The notes beneath the pieces are model-generated. The model ran no database searches. It saw only the letters and a program-made list of their open reading frames with translations, and was not told where the DNA came from. The position numbers and the translations under genes are program-made. From the NCBI RefSeq assembly GCF_000236705.1, contig NC_016599.1:2728001-2792000 (forward strand): 64,000 nt of DNA, read 5' to 3'. Each line of letters opens with the position of its first letter. Positions within the stretch are counted from its first letter, which is position 1. The DNA is from Owenweeksia hongkongensis DSM 17368 (GTDB lineage: Bacteria; Bacteroidota; Bacteroidia; Flavobacteriales; Schleiferiaceae). This document shows positions 45,768-55,329 of this stretch, one piece after another.

Positions 45768-46346
45768 CTAGTGTTTTGAGAAAACGCGCCTGAAGGTATT
45801 CCTATGTATGCCTAAATAGGATGCGATTTGAACATAAGGAAACAATTCAAAAACTTTGGGCATCTGTTCCTGGAGTAGTTTTATTTTTTCTTCAGCAGTG
45901 TTTGCATGCAGTATTTCATTTCTATGTATGGCATATAGAAACTCTTGTTGAATGATTAATAATTCAAACTGTAAAAAACGAGGGAAGTCATCATACAGGG
46001 TTTTGATATCCTGAATATAGAAGAAAGACACTACAGCTTCTTCTTGAAATTTAATGTTGAGATTTGAGCTCGTACCTTTAAAATAGCTTTTGTAGTCAAA
46101 TAGGATTTCTTGTTGATCTGGATAAAAAAAGCTGTCAACCACTTCCTCTCCGTTGTCATTCATTTTGTATGAATAGGCGGTTCCGGAAATTAATAAGCCC
46201 ATTTTAAGACTGGCATTATCTTCTCTTAAAAAGAAATCATTTCGCTTATAATGGGTAACTGTAATGTGCTTACCTAAAGTTGATAGTTCATGTTCTGTAA
46301 GGTTGAAGTGACTGTACTGTTTCTTTATGTATTGTAATACATCCAT
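45768..46346 (-). CDS. Crp/Fnr family transcriptional regulator
   Basis: 192 aa. Cyclic nucleotide-binding-like beta-barrel N-terminal (KRNDFFLREDNASLKMGLLISGTAYSY), long C helix, and a C-terminal HTH: VQIASYLGIHRNTFRRVFSKH. Ligand residues for cAMP are not evident, so the signal is unknown. Two palindromic sites with a common layout lie before the next two downstream units. The stop is only 10 nt from the palindrome, so the gene stands as the local regulator. Confidence 0.85.
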   Translation of the reverse strand: MDVLQYIKKQYSHFNLTEHELSTLGKHITVTHYKRNDFFLREDNASLKMGLLISGTAYSYKMNDNGEEVVDSFFYPDQQEILFDYKSYFKGTSSNLNIKFQEEAVVSFFYIQDIKTLYDDFPRFLQFELLIIQQEFLYAIHRNEILHANTAEEKIKLLQEQMPKVFELFPYVQIASYLGIHRNTFRRVFSKH

Positions 46347-46505
46347 TCTTTAAACTAGGTATGCTGGTGCTTGAACTAACGGTTTGAATATGGGGTTGTG
46401 GTAGTTTTGAAACACTTTTCTGTCCACCGACAGCAAAGCTGGCTAAGGAGTGAAAACCTTGCTGGCAGCCATTCACCCCGCCATAAGTTATATGTGTGGT
46501 TGTGG

Positions 46506-47147
46506 TTAGTTTTTATTTTTTTCTTCAATTATTTTCTCTGTCAAATCACGGAATGTCTTGATGTCGCCAGTCAGTGTTTCGTATCTGTTAGAGTCGAAAA
46601 TATTAATCGCATTCCAAAATCCTCTTTTCTTCCTTCGAGTTTCGATTTTGTCAATGGGTTTTGTTCCTGTCAGCGTGATTTCTTCTATTACAGACGAGAA
46701 ATAATTGTCCATATACGCTGTCAATGAAGAAGAAGGTCGAAGTTCAGATACATCTACTCCTTTGTCCTTAAGATTCTTTTTGATTGTTAGGAATACTCCT
46801 GCCTTTATGCACGGTTTACCAAATAGAGTCTTTGGTTCGTAGGTGTCTTTCTCAGCGTATTCTGTAAGAAGTCGGCAAACTTCACTAAGTTTTCTTGTCC
46901 TTGCAGGTTCTAAAACGTTTTGCCATTCTTCTTGACTTATCTGAACTCTAAATTCTTGATTCAAAAATTCGCTCAACTTTTTCCATCCCAGTAAGTCGTT
47001 GGCAGATCTCCACTCACGAACTGTCATTTCACCCGTAATTTCCGCCCAGAGATCAGCTTCTGGATCAAGTGGGCTACAAAGTCGGTGTTGTTCCTTGAAG
47101 ATTTCAAGAATTTCTTCTTCCGTATATTTAACTTTAGATTCGGTCAT
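46506..47147 (-). CDS. Unknown protein next to repeat copy C
   Basis: 213 aa from ATG 47147; an in-frame TTG adds six residues. Charged and helical, no signal peptide or membrane helix: TEEEILEIFKEQHRLCSPLDPEADL, WRSANDLLGWKKLSEFLNQEF, IDKIETRRKKRGFWNAINIF. No motif that I recognise. It lies alone between two intergenic regions and directly after the repeat, hence likely accessory. Function unknown. Confidence 0.6.
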   Translation of the reverse strand: MTESKVKYTEEEILEIFKEQHRLCSPLDPEADLWAEITGEMTVREWRSANDLLGWKKLSEFLNQEFRVQISQEEWQNVLEPARTRKLSEVCRLLTEYAEKDTYEPKTLFGKPCIKAGVFLTIKKNLKDKGVDVSELRPSSSLTAYMDNYFSSVIEEITLTGTKPIDKIETRRKKRGFWNAINIFDSNRYETLTGDIKTFRDLTEKIIEEKNKN

Positions 47148-47157
47148 TTTACAAACT

Positions 47158-47217
47158 GGGCACAACTAATGGCTAAGCAACATATTGCTTATATCCACGA
47201 TATAATTATTTGTCTAG
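47158..47217 (-). repeat. Interspersed repeat copy C, upstream of the unknown gene
   Basis: Plus strand: GGGCACAACTAATGGCT, then a perfect inverted repeat AAGCAA-CATA-TTGCTT (47175-47190), then TATCCACGATATAATT and TATTTGTCTAG. Near-identical to copy B in the first 50 nt; the last block matches copy D. Ends 10 nt from the ATG at 47147. Confidence 0.6.
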
Positions 47218-47266
47218 GCTTATCTATAAAGCCTTTCGCAATATACAATTTGAAGAAACCGAAATG

Positions 47267-48049
47267 TTATTTCCCGAACGGGTTTTTGATGGTGATATCA
47301 AAAGCGAAGTAGTGGCCATCATTGGTGATGGGAGAGCCGACCATATCGTTCATGTAGCCAATATTTAGTACCACTTTTTGCTTGGGTAAAGCAACAGAAA
47401 AGTACATGCAAAAGCGGGTTTCCTTATATCGCCATTGGCTCCAGTCATCGGTTTTGGTAGATGAAACGAGGTGCTCCATGCTCGCAATTATTTTTTGCGT
47501 TTTAGCTGAGTTTAGTATAAAGCTCAATTTCGCTTTTAGTCTGGAGCGAAGCTGGGTTGTTTCTTCATGAGGGCTAAAGTCAGGGTTGAAGAATAAGCGT
47601 AATTCCGGACGATAGGTTATTGATAAGTCTATTTTTTCGAAGTCAAGCAAGTAGGATATTTTTCCATAGGTGCGCACTTCCTGGCGGCCACCGGGGGAGT
47701 CAAGCACATAAGGATCTTTGGCGGTGTATTGATTTTGCCAGCGATAGCTGAGCGCGCCTGCGTATACCCAGTTTTTGGCAAAGCGGTGTTTTATTTCCTG
47801 ATTTACCACATAGATGGCCGCTCTGTCCCAAGGGTTATAATCATAAGGTGTGCTGCTTCGGCCTAAACCGAAAAATGTGGCAGAGTTTACCATTTTCTTA
47901 GCATTTAGATTTTGTTTTAGGCCTATGGCAAACCATTCAGCGGTATTTACCTTGCCCAATCCCGGTGGGGAAAATTGGGCAAGGCATGTGTTATGGGTGA
48001 TTCCTATACATAGGGCGAACAGCAAAAATTTTGTTATTCTTCCCATCAT
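47267..48049 (-). CDS. DUF2490 outer-membrane beta-barrel-like protein
   Basis: 260 aa. Signal peptide ending CLAQ, DUF2490-type alternating beta pattern with aromatic residues (EIKHRFAKNWVYAGALSYRWQ, LSITYRPELRLFF, MYFSVALPKQKVVLNIGYM) and closing with an aromatic-rich strand (HYFAFDITIKNPFGK). Probably an outer-membrane barrel. Gene follows PepSY-like by 2 nt, part of the two-component operon. Confidence 0.72.
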   Translation of the reverse strand: MMGRITKFLLFALCIGITHNTCLAQFSPPGLGKVNTAEWFAIGLKQNLNAKKMVNSATFFGLGRSSTPYDYNPWDRAAIYVVNQEIKHRFAKNWVYAGALSYRWQNQYTAKDPYVLDSPGGRQEVRTYGKISYLLDFEKIDLSITYRPELRLFFNPDFSPHEETTQLRSRLKAKLSFILNSAKTQKIIASMEHLVSSTKTDDWSQWRYKETRFCMYFSVALPKQKVVLNIGYMNDMVGSPITNDGHYFAFDITIKNPFGK

Positions 48050-48051
48050 TT

Positions 48052-48495
48052 TTAGTCAGCTATTTGGCTAAGCACTTTTCCATTGGCGTCCATCACCACT
48101 TTCCAATCCTGGCCCATCAGCGATTCAAACTCCATTTTGTACACCACATCCTTTCCTTCGGTAATGCGCTCCAAATCATCAATAGAATAATCGCCAAATT
48201 GATCTTTGATGGTTTTGCTAACACTGGCCGGTAAGTCTTTTGGGGAAACATCTTCTTTATGTTTTACCATCTCTCCGGTGGCATTGTACCACACATCATG
48301 ATCTACATTCCAGCCCATTTCAAAGTCTACATTGTAAAGTCCGTTTTCCATTTCCCATTCTACATCCTGAGCTTTAGGAAAACTGGTGTTGAAACTGCTA
48401 AGAACCACGGATGGTACTTGGCTTTGAGGAATGTCCTGAGCTTGTGTGTAGCCAAAAGTGGCGAGTGCTGCGATTAAAAAGATTTGCTTTTTCAT
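48052..48495 (-). CDS. PepSY-like secreted protein
   Basis: 147 aa. Signal peptide ending TQAQ, then two PepSY-like (DUF2874-type) units: VVLSSFNTSFPKAQDVEWEMENGLYNVDFE and the second SVSKTIKDQFGDYSIDDLERITEGKDVVYKMEFE. Periplasmic. Lies 63 nt after the histidine kinase gene, hence likely cotranscribed. Such proteins can modulate sensors or proteases. Confidence 0.85.
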   Translation of the reverse strand: MKKQIFLIAALATFGYTQAQDIPQSQVPSVVLSSFNTSFPKAQDVEWEMENGLYNVDFEMGWNVDHDVWYNATGEMVKHKEDVSPKDLPASVSKTIKDQFGDYSIDDLERITEGKDVVYKMEFESLMGQDWKVVMDANGKVLSQIAD

Positions 48496-48558
48496 TTGAT
48501 ATAATTTTTAATTTATACCACAAAGCAAAGGAGTGAATTGGGAAAGAATTGGGAATGG

Positions 48559-49845
48559 TTAGGGCTTCCTGAAATTTATTTCAAAGCAATGGAGATTATT
48601 TTCAAAACTGTACTGCAGCGTAAAATCTTGCAAATCCAGAATTGCCTTTACAATGGCCAATCCCAAACCTGTTCCTGTGGTTTCTGAATCTGATTTCTGA
48701 AAGCGGTTAAAAATGGTTTTGGCATCCAGCGATTGTGCTTTACCTGTATTGCTGATTTTTAGCAAATGCTCCAATAAATCTATCTGTACAGATCCTCCTT
48801 CCATATTATGAAAGAGCGCGTTTTTCAGCAAATTAGAAACTACAATATTGGCAAGAGAAGCATCCATATGGACCGTAAGCTGATGCTTTTCAGAAACGGA
48901 AATGTCAATATTTTTATAGTCTGCAAACTCTCCTAAATCAGAAACATTTTGCTGTACTAATTCATTGATGGAAATACTTTGATTGTCAAAAAACTGCTTG
49001 TTGTCTATTTTAGAAAGCAGCAGCAGCGATTTGTTTAGTCTGATCAGGCGCTCAATGATTTGGAAAACTTCAGCCACACTTTCAGCCTGGCTGTCTTGCA
49101 AATCTCCTTTTTCGAGCAAGAGCTCCAACTTATTTATGGCAATGGCCAAAGGCGTTTGCAGCTCGTGAGAGGCGTTTCCTATAAATTCCTTTTGCTGCTC
49201 ATAGGTGGCAATTGTTCTTTCTAAAAGTGTGTTTACTGCTTCCTGCAAATCTGTAAACTCTTTGGTTTTAGTTTGTACATGCGGCAAATTTGGGGTATTG
49301 CCCAATCGGTAATTTTTTAGCTGTTGCAAAAAGTTGTAGAAGGGCTTCCAGAGTTTTTTGAGCACTATATTATTGATGAGAATAATGCTGGCGATGAGGA
49401 TGATGTATAGCCATACAATATCCCAAAGGAGCGTTTTAATGAGGTCATCTTCCTCTACCATGGAGTTGGCAATCTTTAATTCATAAAAGCGGCCATTGTT
49501 TTCAAAAGCCGTGCTAAGCATGCGAACAGGCTCGGCTTCCAGTTCTTCGTCATCGGCATCCTGCATGTATATCAGCGTATCGATGTATCTGTCTTTTATC
49601 GAGAGTGCGTGCTCTTTTTCAATTTCCTTTATGGTAAAAAAGCTTTCGTCAAAATAGGTTTTGGTGAGAATAGTAGAATCCTTTTGAGTATTAAGAATGA
49701 TCAGCCGCTTGTAGTTTTCCAAGCCTTCATCAATGCTTCCCTTTATTTCATGAAGCATATTGATGTAAAAAACCGAAGCCCACACCGCCACAATCAGCAG
49801 TATAGAAATGGATAGATACTTTAAAGATTGATTGACTAGCTTCAT
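48559..49845 (-). CDS. Sensor histidine kinase (OmpR-type partner)
   Basis: 428 aa. Two membrane helices (about 10-30 and 143-163) enclose a ~110-residue periplasmic domain. Dimerisation domain has HELQTPLAIAINKLE (His227), and the ATPase has N box NLLKNALFHN and G box GTGLGLAIVKAI. Start overlaps the regulator's end by 4 nt (ATGA). With the PepSY-like and DUF2490 proteins it suggests an envelope-sensing system (inference). Confidence 0.92.
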   Translation of the reverse strand: MKLVNQSLKYLSISILLIVAVWASVFYINMLHEIKGSIDEGLENYKRLIILNTQKDSTILTKTYFDESFFTIKEIEKEHALSIKDRYIDTLIYMQDADDEELEAEPVRMLSTAFENNGRFYELKIANSMVEEDDLIKTLLWDIVWLYIILIASIILINNIVLKKLWKPFYNFLQQLKNYRLGNTPNLPHVQTKTKEFTDLQEAVNTLLERTIATYEQQKEFIGNASHELQTPLAIAINKLELLLEKGDLQDSQAESVAEVFQIIERLIRLNKSLLLLSKIDNKQFFDNQSISINELVQQNVSDLGEFADYKNIDISVSEKHQLTVHMDASLANIVVSNLLKNALFHNMEGGSVQIDLLEHLLKISNTGKAQSLDAKTIFNRFQKSDSETTGTGLGLAIVKAILDLQDFTLQYSFENNLHCFEINFRKP

Positions 49846-50519
49846 TTTTCCACCAATTTATAGCCCACTCCATATACAGACTCAATCTCAATTTCGGCCG
49901 CTGCTTCCTGTAGCTTTTTCCTCAGGTTCTTGATTTGATAATACACAAAGTCCAGATTGTCAGCTTGATCGGTATTGTCGCCCCACACGTGCTCAGCCAG
50001 AGCTACTTTGGTTACCAGCCTATTTTTATTGAGCAAAAAGTAGTTGAGTGTGTCAAACTCCTTTCGGTTTAATGTTACCTCTTTTCCGTTTACCACAAAC
50101 TGGCGTTCTGTTAAGTCAAGCTCCACATTTGCCAATTCGATTGTGTTTTTTCCACTGAGGTTTTTTCTGCGGAGAATAGCCTTTACTCTAGCATTTAGTT
50201 CGGCCAGGTGAAAAGGTTTGGTGAGGTAGTCATCTGCTCCAAGCTCTAGCCCGGCAAGTTTGTCATCCAATGAGTCTTTTGCAGAAATGATAATCACATT
50301 TCCACTTTTATCTTGCTTTTTTAGTTCTTTTAGAATGTTGAGCCCGCTGCCATTGGGAAGCATAATGTCAAGCAGAATGCAGTCGTAATCATACAAGAAA
50401 ACTTTTTCGATAGCGCTGTCATAATCTGAAGCGGTTTCTATCAAAAAGTTCTCCTTTTCCAGCGAAAGCTTGATGTTTTGCAAAAGCTGCTGCTCGTCTT
50501 CTATTACTAAAATTTTCAC
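49842..50519 (-). CDS. OmpR family response regulator
   Basis: 225 aa, GTG start. Receiver with IEDE, phospho-Asp51 (LLDIMLPNGSG), and Lys in the TKPF motif; C-terminal winged helix (LNRKEFDTLNYFLLNKNRLVTKVALAEHVWG...YGVGYKLVEK). First gene of the operon with the kinase. Cognate target probably includes the downstream pair. Confidence 0.94.
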   Translation of the reverse strand: MKILVIEDEQQLLQNIKLSLEKENFLIETASDYDSAIEKVFLYDYDCILLDIMLPNGSGLNILKELKKQDKSGNVIIISAKDSLDDKLAGLELGADDYLTKPFHLAELNARVKAILRRKNLSGKNTIELANVELDLTERQFVVNGKEVTLNRKEFDTLNYFLLNKNRLVTKVALAEHVWGDNTDQADNLDFVYYQIKNLRKKLQEAAAEIEIESVYGVGYKLVEK

Positions 50520-50689
50520 GCGCTCAAGTTGCTATTAAATTATGGAAAGAAATGGGAATTTAGAAAAGTTAAAGCATAGCGATCAGAATTGCTGGGTTGC
50601 TGGGTAATGGGAAAACAGTCTTGAGCGCAAGTCAGCATAGCGCAATCTCAGGTTAACTAAAAAATAGCAAGGAAAGGTATAGGCACTAT

Positions 50690-50735
50690 ATCATAAAAAA
50701 AGACCCGAAGCCTTTTTAGGTTTTCGGGTCTTAAG
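50690..50735 (-). terminator. Terminator of the efflux operon
   Basis: Stem AAGACCCGAA / TTCGGGTCTT followed on the minus strand by a run of T. Lies 20-60 nt after the TolC-like stop. Confidence 0.8.
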
Positions 50736-50754
50736 TTTTATATGGATTGTGAAT

Positions 50755-52107
50755 TTAGTCGTCCAGGAGAATTCCAGCCAACTGTTTTAGCTTAAGCTCT
50801 TCAAACTTGGCGTTGTATTTTGCAATGCTGTAATTGTTTTGAGCGTTACGCAAATTGAGCTGTGCTTGTCTAAACTCTATCGAGGTGATTTGCCCTTGCT
50901 TGTACAAATCATCACTGCGGTCGAAGTTTTTCTGTGAGGTTTTTAAATTGGCTTTTTCGGCATTAAACACAAACAATGCATTTTGGTAAGAGGCGTATGC
51001 ATTTAGCACATCTCGCTTTATCGAGAGTTCGGTTTGCTCTTTTAAAATCTCCTGGCGTTCTATTTCGATGCGTGCATTTTGGCTATTTACACGAGTGGTT
51101 CCTCCATCAAAAAGGTTCCAGGTTAATGATAAACCTGCTTGTGGACCGTAGTTATAGTTTCCGGTAACGAAGGCTCCTGCCGGGTTTTGACTGCCAGCAT
51201 AATCATACCCTGCATTTAGCGAAAGCGCAGGAAACCACCCTGATTGGCTGGCTTTTAGTGCAAACTCGCTGTTGCGCAACTGGCTGTTGGTTTGCTCAAT
51301 TTGAACGTTGCGTTCATAAGAGAGAGCAATCAAATCTTCCTTATTTATAGGCAGGGCAAAGGTTACGTTGGTATCTACTGCAAAATCTGTTTCAATATCA
51401 CGACCCATAATCAGGTTTAAATTGCGCTGTGCATTTTCTAATTGCTGGGTGGTATTTAGCAGGCTTATGCTATCATTATTCACATCCACCTGTGCATTTA
51501 GCAAATCTATTTGGGTGGATTGACCATACTCAAAGCTGTATTCCGCACGCTTCAAACGTGTACTTGAAATGTCCAAAGCATTGCGCAAAATATTAACACT
51601 CTCTGTTAGCTGTGCTAATTCAAAATATGAAGTAGCTAATTCTAAAACGGTATTTTCAATAATTTGCCGGGCTTGTAGCTCGGTGATGTTATAGTTTTCT
51701 TTGAGTTGCTGGTAGTTGTACCTGCGCCCAAATCCATTAAACAACACATAGTTAAGTCCCACAGAAGCATTATAATTGTAGGCTTCAGTAGGGTCAAAAT
51801 TAATGTCGCCATTTACAGTTTGGTTTTGCCCTTGATAGCCTGAAATGCCTGCGTTTCCGTTGGCAACAACTGATGGTAGATATCCGCTGTTTAAAAGGCT
51901 TTGGCTATTGTCGGCTGCTTCTACATTTTTTTCAGCAACGCGTATGTCGTAATTGTGTTCTAAAGTTAACCCCAGAGCTGCTTCGCGGGTCAGCATTTCT
52001 TGCGCGCTAAGCGCTGTGCCAACTGTTATGAATGCAGCCACAGCCCATATTTTCACACCCAAGTTGGGGCCTTGTTTTATTATGCTAATTTCTTTTTTCA
52101 TGCTCAT
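50755..52107 (-). CDS. TolC family outer-membrane efflux protein
   Basis: 450 aa from ATG 52107 (MSMKKEISII), avoiding a 32-nt overlap with the RND gene that the upstream ATG 52143 would impose. Signal region WAVAAFITVGTALSAQ, then two OEP repeats each with coiled-coil helices (LTEREAALGL-type; LNLRNAQNNYSIAKYNAKFEELKLKQLAG). Forms the outer-membrane channel of a tripartite pump with the two genes upstream. Confidence 0.9.
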   Translation of the reverse strand: MSMKKEISIIKQGPNLGVKIWAVAAFITVGTALSAQEMLTREAALGLTLEHNYDIRVAEKNVEAADNSQSLLNSGYLPSVVANGNAGISGYQGQNQTVNGDINFDPTEAYNYNASVGLNYVLFNGFGRRYNYQQLKENYNITELQARQIIENTVLELATSYFELAQLTESVNILRNALDISSTRLKRAEYSFEYGQSTQIDLLNAQVDVNNDSISLLNTTQQLENAQRNLNLIMGRDIETDFAVDTNVTFALPINKEDLIALSYERNVQIEQTNSQLRNSEFALKASQSGWFPALSLNAGYDYAGSQNPAGAFVTGNYNYGPQAGLSLTWNLFDGGTTRVNSQNARIEIERQEILKEQTELSIKRDVLNAYASYQNALFVFNAEKANLKTSQKNFDRSDDLYKQGQITSIEFRQAQLNLRNAQNNYSIAKYNAKFEELKLKQLAGILLDD

Positions 52108-52111
52108 GATT

Positions 52112-55100
52112 TTAGGCAGGGTGAGTTGATTCTTCATTTTCAAGCATTTCTTCTACGGCTGGCTCTACCGATTCTTGACTCGGTTTTTTGCCTTCCCAAA
52201 GCCAGAGGGTGTACACTTTTAGTGCGTTGCCCACCGATAAAAGCATCGGCAACATAATTAGCGTCAGCACCGTAGCAATGGCAATTCCATAGGCAATGGC
52301 GATGGCCATCGGAATTAAAAACTGCGCTTGTCTACTCTTTTCTAAAATAAGTGGCGATAGTCCGGCAATGGTGGTGACCGAAGTCAAGAAGATGGCACGG
52401 AACCTTGATTTTCCCGCTTCCAGTAGGGCATTGTCAAAAGACAAACCTTCCTGCAGGTAGCTGTTGAATTTACTGATGAGTACCAATCCATCATTTACCA
52501 CGATTCCGATAAGGGCAATGATGCCCAGTAGCGAAAGCATGTTGATAGGAAAATCGTGAAACCAGTGACCCCAGGCTACGCCAATCAGGGTAAATGGAAT
52601 CATAACCAGTAGTATAATGGGCTGTAAGTACGAGCGGAAAGTGAAGGCGATAATTATCAAAATCAAAAAGATGATAATAGGGAAAACCTTGCTGGCAGAG
52701 GCCGTTGTTTTGGCAGCTTCGCGATTTTGTCCCTCGTACGAAGTAGAAACCGATGGATACTTTGAAAGGATTTCTGGCATAATGTTTTGCTGAATATCTG
52801 TGATGATATCCGTTGAGCTCTCCTTCGGATCTTTTAAATCGGCCTCCACTTTTATCTCGCGTTTTCCGTCCAAGTGGTTGATGGTGATTTCGCCACGCGC
52901 AATGTGATAAGTGGCAATTTCGTTAAGCGGCACACGGTCTCCTTTGGCATTTACAATGCGCATGTTGTCCAAATTCAAAATGGATGAACGGCCTTCTACA
53001 TCGTAGCGCACCCACACAATGATCTCATCTTGGCCACGCTGAAAACGCTGCACTTGCAAACCGTTGAAACCAGCACGCACTTGGCTAATTACATCGTTTA
53101 GGGTAAAACCTAGCAAGTAAGCTTTGTCCTTTAACTCTACGTTAATTTCATTAATTCCTGCAGGGTCGTTGTCGCTGATGTCACGCAGCAACACGTTTTC
53201 TTTCAATTTTTCTTTTAGCTCTATTTTGGCGGCTTTCAGCTCTTCGATATTGTAACCGAGTAAAGAAACCGAAACCGGTTTTCCTCCAAAGCCAGAACCT
53301 GCATCAAACACCAAACTTTCGGCCGATGGATATTCCCCTGCAGCTAAAGCCAAAGAGTTGGCAATTTCGGCAGCGGTAAAGTTGCGTTCTTCACCCGGAA
53401 GCAAGTTTATTTTTAATGAGGCGTTAGCCGTACCGGGCCCAATACGCTTGATGATGCTCTGAATCACTTGTTTGTTCCCTTCTTGCTTGGCGGTGTATTC
53501 TTCGTTTACCACCATGGCCACTTTTTCTATTTCTGTAATAATAGAATCTGTTACCACCGGATTGATTCCCTGCGGCATTTGCAAGGTTACATTTACTTGG
53601 TCGGAGGCAATTACTGGGAAAAATGTGGTACGAATTATTCCGCCACCAATGGCACCTGTGGTCATTACAAACAAGGCGATGAGAATGGAAAACCCAAGAA
53701 TTTTGTATTCCATAAAGAAATGCAATACTGGGCTGTATAATTTATCGCGCAGGAAATTTAAAAAGTTAGTCGCTTTTTCGTTGAACCAATACGTTTTTTG
53801 GTCGTGCGAAAGCGCCTTTGAATGCGCTACGTGAGCGGGTAAAATAACCAAGGCTTCGAAGAGCGAAAACGATAAGGTAAGAATTACCACAATGGCTACT
53901 TCACCAAAGAATTCGCCTAAGCGTCCGTCTAAATAAAAGAAGGTAGAAAACGCAACCAAGGTGGTTAAAATAGCCGAAACAATGGCAGGCAAAACCTCCA
54001 TGGTTCCATCAATGGCTGCTTGTACACGGCTTTTTCCCTTTTCGTAATGGTGAAAAATATTCTCGGCAATTACAATTCCGTCATCTACCAAAATACCAAT
54101 CACGATAATCATTCCGAACAATGAAAGCACGTTGATGGTAATGTCGAAATACGAAGCCACCATAAACATTCCTAAAAAGGAAATCGGGATACCGAAAGCC
54201 ACCCAAGCAGCCAATCGCGGACGTAAAAACAAGGACAAGAAAAACAGTACTAAGGCAATTCCCTGCACACCATTTTCAAGCAAAAGCGCGGTGCGCTCTA
54301 CAATTACTTGCGAACGGTCGTTGGTTACATCCAGCTGAATGTTGTTGTACTTCTCGTTAAAACTTTCGGCATAAAGCGTGGCATTTTCTGCGGCTTCAAT
54401 TAAATCTTCGTTGTTAGTGGTGCTTATGGTAAAAGATATGGCCGACTTGCTGTTGTAATAACCACGGTCAGGCGTTTCAGACCATGTATCTTCGGTTAAG
54501 GCTACATCTTGCAAGCGTATGATGGCGCCATTTTCTTCTGTTTTTAAAATAATATTGTTGAGCTCCTTGCCGTAATAGGCGCGGTTGCTTACGCGAATCA
54601 GGTATTCTTCATCTTCGGTTTTAATGGCTCCACCGGTTACTAGAATATTGTTACTCGCAACCGCAGCAGCCACATCGTTAAAGGTTAAGTTGTAGGTGCG
54701 TAAAATCTCCTCGTTTACCGAGACAATAATTTCTTCGTCAGGGTAACCCGTAATGGTTAATTGCGAAATTCCTTCTATGCTGCGCAAATCGTTTTCTACC
54801 TCACGACTAATGGTTTTTAGCGTTTGAAGTGGCACGTCCTTCCCGCTCAGTTGTAGCTCAATGGCCACATTTAGGTTTTCGTTTTTGGCCACTACAGGCG
54901 GCTCCATTTCTGCCGGAAATGAAGGCACTTTGTCTACCGCGTTTTTTACATCGGCCAACAAAATATCAATATCGTAACCTTTTACAGCTTCCACAGAAAT
55001 GCTGGCTGTGTTTTCTGAAGATGCCGAAGTAAAGCGGTCAATCCCCACAATACCGCGGAGATTGTCTTCAATTTTTAGCACCACGCCTTCTTCCATCTCT

Positions 55101-55273
55101 TGTGGCGAAGCACCGGGATACGAAATGGTTATATCTATAAACTTCGAATCTTGTAATGGAAAGAAGCTAGAGCGCAACGACAGCATACCGAAGGCGCCAA
55201 GTATCACTACCCCAAGGATAATGACATTTACAGCCACCGGAAATTTTATAAAATGTGATATAATCGACTTCAT
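52112..55273 (-). CDS. RND efflux transporter permease (HAE1/AcrB-type)
   Basis: 1053 aa. Twelve membrane helices with a cluster of proton-relay acids (GILVDDGIVIAENI), large periplasmic loops including GFGG, and a second RND half with LGIIALIGIVVNDGLVLI. Motif YPGASPQEMEEGVVLKIEDNL at N-terminus is typical. Inner-membrane proton-driven pump for drugs, solvents or metabolites. Same operon with adaptor and TolC. Confidence 0.94.
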   Translation of the reverse strand: MKSIISHFIKFPVAVNVIILGVVILGAFGMLSLRSSFFPLQDSKFIDITISYPGASPQEMEEGVVLKIEDNLRGIVGIDRFTSASSENTASISVEAVKGYDIDILLADVKNAVDKVPSFPAEMEPPVVAKNENLNVAIELQLSGKDVPLQTLKTISREVENDLRSIEGISQLTITGYPDEEIIVSVNEEILRTYNLTFNDVAAAVASNNILVTGGAIKTEDEEYLIRVSNRAYYGKELNNIILKTEENGAIIRLQDVALTEDTWSETPDRGYYNSKSAISFTISTTNNEDLIEAAENATLYAESFNEKYNNIQLDVTNDRSQVIVERTALLLENGVQGIALVLFFLSLFLRPRLAAWVAFGIPISFLGMFMVASYFDITINVLSLFGMIIVIGILVDDGIVIAENIFHHYEKGKSRVQAAIDGTMEVLPAIVSAILTTLVAFSTFFYLDGRLGEFFGEVAIVVILTLSFSLFEALVILPAHVAHSKALSHDQKTYWFNEKATNFLNFLRDKLYSPVLHFFMEYKILGFSILIALFVMTTGAIGGGIIRTTFFPVIASDQVNVTLQMPQGINPVVTDSIITEIEKVAMVVNEEYTAKQEGNKQVIQSIIKRIGPGTANASLKINLLPGEERNFTAAEIANSLALAAGEYPSAESLVFDAGSGFGGKPVSVSLLGYNIEELKAAKIELKEKLKENVLLRDISDNDPAGINEINVELKDKAYLLGFTLNDVISQVRAGFNGLQVQRFQRGQDEIIVWVRYDVEGRSSILNLDNMRIVNAKGDRVPLNEIATYHIARGEITINHLDGKREIKVEADLKDPKESSTDIITDIQQNIMPEILSKYPSVSTSYEGQNREAAKTTASASKVFPIIIFLILIIIAFTFRSYLQPIILLVMIPFTLIGVAWGHWFHDFPINMLSLLGIIALIGIVVNDGLVLISKFNSYLQEGLSFDNALLEAGKSRFRAIFLTSVTTIAGLSPLILEKSRQAQFLIPMAIAIAYGIAIATVLTLIMLPMLLSVGNALKVYTLWLWEGKKPSQESVEPAVEEMLENEESTHPA

Positions 55274-55329
55274 TGTATAACTAGTGATTTATGAAAAATT
55301 GGACGAATTGGGCAACACAGAAATCACCG

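Noticed and set aside
43285-46346. Biosynthetic gene cluster made of the two SDRs and DUF4334
   Set aside because: No core synthase or transporter; better explained as a small regulated redox unit.
25113-47217. Integron attC site interpretation of the interspersed repeat
   Set aside because: The ends do not fit the RYYYAAC/GTTRRRY cores and no integron integrase is in the window. The cassette-like layout is kept as a separate observation.
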